DNA from: Candidatus Altarchaeota archaeon
Lineage (GTDB): Archaea > SpSt-1190
Reading direction: 5' to 3'
Length of the DNA: 25,758 bases
NCBI GenBank assembly: GCA_030590165.1
Contig: JAUUZA010000008.1
Location: 1-25,758, forward strand
The notes under the pieces: generated by a model
What the model saw: only the letters and a program-made list of their open reading frames with translations
Database searches by the model: none
What the model was told of the DNA's origin: nothing
Program-made: the position numbers and the translations under genes
Part shown: positions 22,283-25,758 of the stretch, piece by piece
How positions within the stretch are numbered: position 1 is the first letter of the stretch
How the letters are laid out: every line of letters begins with the position of its first letter

Positions 22283-23906
22283 TCTCAGATGTTCCTCCTA
22301 ATAATGATGGAATAAATGCAACAGACCATAATTGATGTGAAGCTCCTCTTGGTTTATTGTTCGTTATTGTTTCTGGAATTCCAAATAAAGTTTGTGCGTC
22401 AGTCCATTTTTTGAAATTTTTTAAAATCTTTTGTGAAGTTGCCTTTCCAAAACATTCACTTGCCCAGTAAGTAGAAAGACCCCAGATTCTTTCATGATAT
22501 TTTTCGGGATTTGCACTTTCATTTTTACTTACTGCTTTTACGCCAAATTCAGTAAGAAGCTCATCTTTTGCTTTCTTTAAAGTTTGTTTCTTTTGATATA
22601 AAGATGCTTGTTTGAAAAATATAGGCATTAATGAATTTATAGTAAAGTTATAAGGCCCACCTAAACTGTCTTTAAAGAAGTCATTGAAATATTCACTTTC
22701 AATTTTAGACCAAAGCGTTTCAGCAGTATTTGAAAATTTTTGGTTATTTAATAATTCTGAACTTCCTTCAAGAGCTTCTACCCAAAGAGATTGGATTTCA
22801 ATTGCTTTTGGTCTATGTAGAGTATCCATCCAAGTTAAATTTTCAGGATGTGAAATTAAACCTTTTTTTAATCCAAGTTCAATAGCTTTGTTTAATTTTA
22901 TTTGTTGAATAAATTTTCCAGTATGTTTAGCATATTCATTTATTGCAATAATCCATAAAGGGGTAGAATCTGCATTTGGTGTTGGCTTTCCAACAATATT
23001 TGGGAAGTTTCCGTCTTTCAATTGATGTTTTCCAATTAATTCTAAAGCTCCTTTAACTTCTTCTTCAAAACCCTTTTTTAATAATGGTTTTACCATCCAC
23101 AAAAAGTCACGCGTCCAAAATTCATTAAAATAAGGAAAGCCTGCAAAGAAAGCCGGTTTTCCTTCAATTCTTGTTACAAAATTTGAACAAGAAACTGCCG
23201 TTTTCCAGTCTGATTTTTTTTCGAGATGTCGTATATATGTTCTATTTTCCTTTTTTAATTCTTGAAACGATTTTTGTTTTCTTGTATTAAGAGTAATATT
23301 AAATTCAACATTCTTTCCTGTTTTGGAAATTATTCCAGGAACAAACTTTTCTTGTTCTTCTTCTTGCCAATCGTACCCTTTATTATTGGCATATTTACCT
23401 GGGAAATGTCTTTCACGTAAATTCATTGGAGTGAATTGTGAAGATTCAGTATCAATTTTCAAAGAACCGAGTGAATTTTTAATTCTTAAACCTTTATTTG
23501 TGGTAATAGTGTATTCGCGATTATGAATATTTTCATCTCGTTTTCTAATATTCATCCCCAATTCTAAATCAACTTCAACTTCTTTATTTGATTGAATTTT
23601 TATTGATAAATTTCCAGGACCTACAACTATAGACTGTTTTATTTTTTCACCAATATCGTAAGTGATTTCGGCAGTTATCCCATTATATTTAATTGATTTA
23701 AAATTTTCAGGACTTAACCATTTTCCATTCACTCTAAAAGCTAAATATTCAATAAATTTTGTGCTATTATGCCAAAGTCCAGCCCATTTACTTCCAAAAG
23801 CTCCATTACAAAATAGAAACAAAAAGGTGCCATTTTTAGATAGTAAGAAGCTTTTAGAAGAAGCAGCATCGTCCGTTAAGAAAATGCGACGAGTATCTTC
23901 ATCCAT
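22260..23906 (-). CDS. Glycogen debranching enzyme / amylo-alpha-1,6-glucosidase family
   Basis: A 548-residue protein with an N-terminal beta-rich domain (1 to about 230, including NGAFGSKWAGLWH) and a C-terminal (alpha/alpha)6 barrel of the COG3408/PF06202 type. Barrel markers: AGFPYFNEFWTRDFLWM (about 255-271), GNFPNIVGKP, NADSTPLWIIAINEY, TWMDTLHRP with the usual TWMD, and EIQSLWVEAL; near the end SHQLWSVAF. It hydrolyses alpha-1,6 (possibly also alpha-1,4) linkages of glycogen. Archaeal and bacterial members lack the transferase half of the eukaryotic enzyme, as here. First gene of the minus-strand operon, ATG 23906, with TATA box 26.5 nt upstream that reaches into the start codon of the divergent gene. 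Confidence 0.9.
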   Translation of the reverse strand: MDEDTRRIFLTDDAASSKSFLLSKNGTFLFLFCNGAFGSKWAGLWHNSTKFIEYLAFRVNGKWLSPENFKSIKYNGITAEITYDIGEKIKQSIVVGPGNLSIKIQSNKEVEVDLELGMNIRKRDENIHNREYTITTNKGLRIKNSLGSLKIDTESSQFTPMNLRERHFPGKYANNKGYDWQEEEQEKFVPGIISKTGKNVEFNITLNTRKQKSFQELKKENRTYIRHLEKKSDWKTAVSCSNFVTRIEGKPAFFAGFPYFNEFWTRDFLWMVKPLLKKGFEEEVKGALELIGKHQLKDGNFPNIVGKPTPNADSTPLWIIAINEYAKHTGKFIQQIKLNKAIELGLKKGLISHPENLTWMDTLHRPKAIEIQSLWVEALEGSSELLNNQKFSNTAETLWSKIESEYFNDFFKDSLGGPYNFTINSLMPIFFKQASLYQKKQTLKKAKDELLTEFGVKAVSKNESANPEKYHERIWGLSTYWASECFGKATSQKILKNFKKWTDAQTLFGIPETITNNKPRGASHQLWSVAFIPSLLGGTSENENSNVS

Positions 23907-23908
23907 AA

Positions 23909-23914
23909 TTTAAA
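23909..23914 (+). promoter_or_regulatory. TATA box of the FBP aldolase/phosphatase gene
   Basis: TTTAAA (context AATTTAAATTT) centred 23.5 nt before ATG 23935 and only 3 nt from the divergent start codon at 23906. Confidence 0.6.
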
Positions 23915-23929
23915 TTTAGCTTGGAAACC

Positions 23930-23935
23930 TTTAAA
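23930..23935 (-). promoter_or_regulatory. TATA box of the debranching-GT4-GH57 operon
   Basis: TTTAAA centred 26.5 nt before ATG 23906 on the minus strand; its last base is the A of the plus-strand ATG at 23935. The two promoters in this 28-bp gap are interlocked. Confidence 0.55.
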
Positions 23936-25050
23936 TGATTACGGTATTACGAAATGGTATGGTGACTATTAGTGCTATTAAAGCAGATATAGGTGGCTAC
24001 CCTGGACATCATTCGGTTCATCCAGAGTTAATTAAGACAGCCGAAAAAAAGTTGTTAAAAGCAAAAAAAGATAAGACTTTAATCGATTTTAGAGTTCTTG
24101 CTTGTGGTGATGATTTACAACTTATTATGACACATAAAAAAGGTGTTGATAGTAAAAAAATTCATAAACTTGCGTGGGACACTTTTATTGCAGGGACTGC
24201 TGTTGCAAAAAAAATGAAACTTTATGGGGCAGGTCAAGATTTATTGGCAGATGCGTTTTCAAGTAATATTAGGGGAATGGGTCCTGGAATTGCTGAAATG
24301 GAAATAAAAGAAAGAAAAAGTGAACCTATTGTAATTTTTATGGCAGACAAGACAGAATCAGGAGCTTGGAATTTTCCACTTTACAAAGTTTTTGCAGACC
24401 CATTTAATACGGCTGGACTTGTAGTTTCACCAAAGGTTTCAAAGGGTTATAATTTTGAGATTTTTGATTTGCACAAAAAGAAAAAAGTAATAATGGATGC
24501 ACCTAAAGAAATTTATTCAATTCTTGCATTGATTGGCGCAAGTGAGCGATATGTTGTAAAACGAATTTTTTCGAAAGAGGGTGAAATTGGTGCCGTTACG
24601 AGTACTGAAAGTCTTCATGAAATTTCTGGAGGAAAATATATTGGCAAAGATGACCCTGTAATGATTGTTCGAGCCCAAGGTGCATTTCCCGCACTTGGTG
24701 AAGTGATTGAACCGTTCGCATTCCCTTTCTTAGTTAAAGGATGGATGCGAGGAAGTCACCATGGACCCTTCATGCCTACAAGTTTTGCACAATCAACACC
24801 ATCTAGATTTGATGGACCTCCGCGGGTAATTGCTGCTGGATTTCAATTAGCTAATGGGAAGTTAATTGGACCTGTTGATTTATTTGATGACCCTTCATAT
24901 GATAGGGCTAGACAGAAATCAAATATTGTTGCAGATTATCTTAGAATGCATGGTCCATTTGAGCCTGCGAGACTTGGTTTAGATGAAATGGAATACACTA
25001 CTTTGCCAGATGTTCTTAATAAATTGAAAAAGAGATTCAAATCCATTTGA
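23935..25050 (+). CDS. fbp: Fructose-1,6-bisphosphate aldolase/phosphatase (FBPA/P)
   Basis: A 371-residue bifunctional archaeal enzyme that condenses DHAP and GAP and dephosphorylates the product to fructose-6-P, making gluconeogenesis unidirectional. Visible: TISAIKADIGGYPGHHSVHP (11-30, metal-binding N-terminus), CGDDLQLIMTH (58-68), DPFNTAGL, and SGGKYIGKDDP (231-241) holding the Tyr and Schiff-base Lys (Y235, K238 here), then GSHHGPFMP and the RFDGPPRV segment. Length is typical. ATG 23935 fits the TATA spacing; the conserved family start corresponds to the internal ATG 23959 (MVTISAIKAD), so 8 extra residues are possible. Ends before a UUCG hairpin. TIM, next door, supplies its triose substrates. 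Confidence 0.96.
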   Translation: MITVLRNGMVTISAIKADIGGYPGHHSVHPELIKTAEKKLLKAKKDKTLIDFRVLACGDDLQLIMTHKKGVDSKKIHKLAWDTFIAGTAVAKKMKLYGAGQDLLADAFSSNIRGMGPGIAEMEIKERKSEPIVIFMADKTESGAWNFPLYKVFADPFNTAGLVVSPKVSKGYNFEIFDLHKKKKVIMDAPKEIYSILALIGASERYVVKRIFSKEGEIGAVTSTESLHEISGGKYIGKDDPVMIVRAQGAFPALGEVIEPFAFPFLVKGWMRGSHHGPFMPTSFAQSTPSRFDGPPRVIAAGFQLANGKLIGPVDLFDDPSYDRARQKSNIVADYLRMHGPFEPARLGLDEMEYTTLPDVLNKLKKRFKSI

Positions 25051-25059
25051 ACTCTTTTT

Positions 25060-25077
25060 CCCCAACTTCGGTTGGGG
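25060..25077 (+). terminator. cUUCGg-tetraloop hairpin plus U-tract after fbp
   Basis: CCCCAAC (25060-25066), loop TTCG (25067-25070), GTTGGGG (25071-25077): 7 perfect bp closed by C-G around UUCG, an exceptionally stable tetraloop. Downstream on the plus strand is CAACTTTTATTTTTTT. The minus strand has no U-tract after it, so it acts mainly for fbp. Confidence 0.6.
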
Positions 25078-25083
25078 CAACTT

Positions 25084-25734
25084 TTATTTTTTTCCAGTTA
25101 AATTTTTTATTGCGAGGAGTATGTTGTCTTTCTTAACAATTCCACTGGCAACAAGGACGCCGTGTGAACCAAGTTCTTTTGCTTTTGTAACGTCTTCACT
25201 TGTTTTAACTCCTGCACCAACAAGAACTGGAACTTGTGAAAGTGAAACACTATCTGAGATTATTTCTGGTTGAGCGTTACTTACACTTATATCCCCACCA
25301 ATAAGTTCAGGAGGTTCAATTGCAACAAAATTAGGATTAAGTTTTGAAAGCTCACCTACTTCTTTTGCATCTTTTGCACAAACTATGACGACTTTTCCTG
25401 CAGCTTTTATTTTTTCAATAATTGTTTTTATGGTTTCAAATGGTACACGATTTTCACTATGATTCACTATTGTTCCTTCAGCTCCCGCCTCAAGAATTGC
25501 TTCGATTGAAAGTTGCCCAGTTTTTGCTCCAGGTTCAATAGGGTCAAATCCTTGTGCGAAAACTGGAATGGTTACTTCATTTGAAATCATACGAAGGTCT
25601 GTTGCTTGAACACAGATTATAATTTTTTCACCTGTCTCCTTAGCAAAGTTGTCAAGACTTTTTGCGATTTTAAGTCCTTTTTTACCAATGGTGTGTGGGT
25701 ATGCTTTGAAGTTTATTACATAGAGTTGTTGCAT
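25084..25734 (-). CDS. tpiA: Triosephosphate isomerase (archaeal type)
   Basis: A 216-residue archaeal-length TIM (about 30 residues shorter than bacterial). Catalytic positions: INFKAY (N8, K10), NHSEN (91-95, electrophile H92) and AIEPPELIGG (138-147, base E140 with the flexible loop 6 following); phosphate-binding GAGVKTSEDV near 173-182. It interconverts DHAP and GAP for glycolysis and for FBPA/P in gluconeogenesis. ATG 25734 lies close to the window edge; a TATAC at 25755-25758 (minus strand) could be part of its promoter but is cut off. The poly-T of the fbp terminator overlaps its Lys-rich 3' end. Confidence 0.97.
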   Translation of the reverse strand: MQQLYVINFKAYPHTIGKKGLKIAKSLDNFAKETGEKIIICVQATDLRMISNEVTIPVFAQGFDPIEPGAKTGQLSIEAILEAGAEGTIVNHSENRVPFETIKTIIEKIKAAGKVVIVCAKDAKEVGELSKLNPNFVAIEPPELIGGDISVSNAQPEIISDSVSLSQVPVLVGAGVKTSEDVTKAKELGSHGVLVASGIVKKDNILLAIKNLTGKK

Positions 25735-25758
25735 TTTACTATGCGTTATAGAAGTATA

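Noticed and set aside
1-25758. CRISPR arrays, insertion sequences, tRNA genes, replication origin
   Set aside because: I looked for regular direct repeats, terminal inverted repeats with transposase genes, cloverleaf patterns and repeat-rich gaps; none is visible, and the only gene-free gap over 100 bp is 4824-5032.

Overview
The window is a compact, AT-rich (about one third G+C by eye) piece of an archaeal chromosome. Domain Archaea is clear from ribosomal protein eL15, the RNase P proteins Rpp30 and Pop5, aTrm56, aRF1, fibrillarin plus Nop5, membrane-anchored LonB, an ADP-dependent sugar kinase and the bifunctional FBP aldolase/phosphatase. Short or pared-down versions of several proteins (Pop5, aRF1, ValRS), almost no intergenic DNA and a very low GC suggest a small-genome, DPANN-like lineage, but the phylum cannot be fixed from the sequence alone. 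There are no tRNA or rRNA genes, CRISPR arrays or mobile elements that I can see.

Layout. (1) 1-3808, plus strand, RNA maturation block: tail of an unknown gene, eL15, a COG1325-type RNA-binding protein, a PHP-domain protein, aTrm56, Rpp30, a very short Pop5, and a transglutaminase-like protein. (2) 3795-6091, minus: a DEAD-box helicase with a long structured 5' leader, and aRF1 without its zinc mini-domain. (3) 6141-9651, plus: ValRS and a metallophosphoesterase. (4) 9637-13019, minus: asnS, an unknown gene, nop5 and fibrillarin (C/D-box sRNP pair). (5) 13083-16397, plus: LonB and a divergent phosphohexomutase interrupted by an in-frame TAA. (6) 16356-25734, sugar storage and central carbon block: ADP-dependent kinase (-), galT and a GT3 glycogen synthase (+), GH57 amylase, GT4 synthase and debranching enzyme (-), FBP aldolase/phosphatase (+), triosephosphate isomerase (-).

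How it works together. Block 6 plus the phosphomutase outlines glycogen synthesis (GT3 and/or GT4 synthase), breakdown (GH57 amylase, debranching glucosidase), glucose or fructose-6-phosphate phosphorylation with ADP, and triose-to-hexose flux (TIM, FBP aldolase/phosphatase). No glycogen phosphorylase and no nucleotide-sugar pyrophosphorylase is in the window; the GalT-like enzyme, translationally coupled to the GT3 synthase, is the only visible candidate for making or recycling nucleotide-glucose.

The most striking non-coding structure is promoter and terminator geometry. Most genes have a TATA-like element (TTTAAA or close) centred about 23-27 nt before the start codon, the spacing expected for leaderless mRNAs. 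In tandem genes the stop codon of the upstream gene often lies inside or next to this TATA box. Two divergent pairs (aRF1/ValRS and ADP-kinase/galT) have a single TATA palindrome placed exactly midway in a 48-49 bp gap; a third (debranching enzyme/FBP aldolase-phosphatase) has two interlocked promoters in 28 bp. Convergent genes overlap at their 3' ends with hairpins across the stop codons. The one clear exception to leaderless design is the DEAD-box helicase, which has a roughly 140-nt leader with a Shine-Dalgarno and a compact three-way junction: the best candidate here for an undescribed RNA element.
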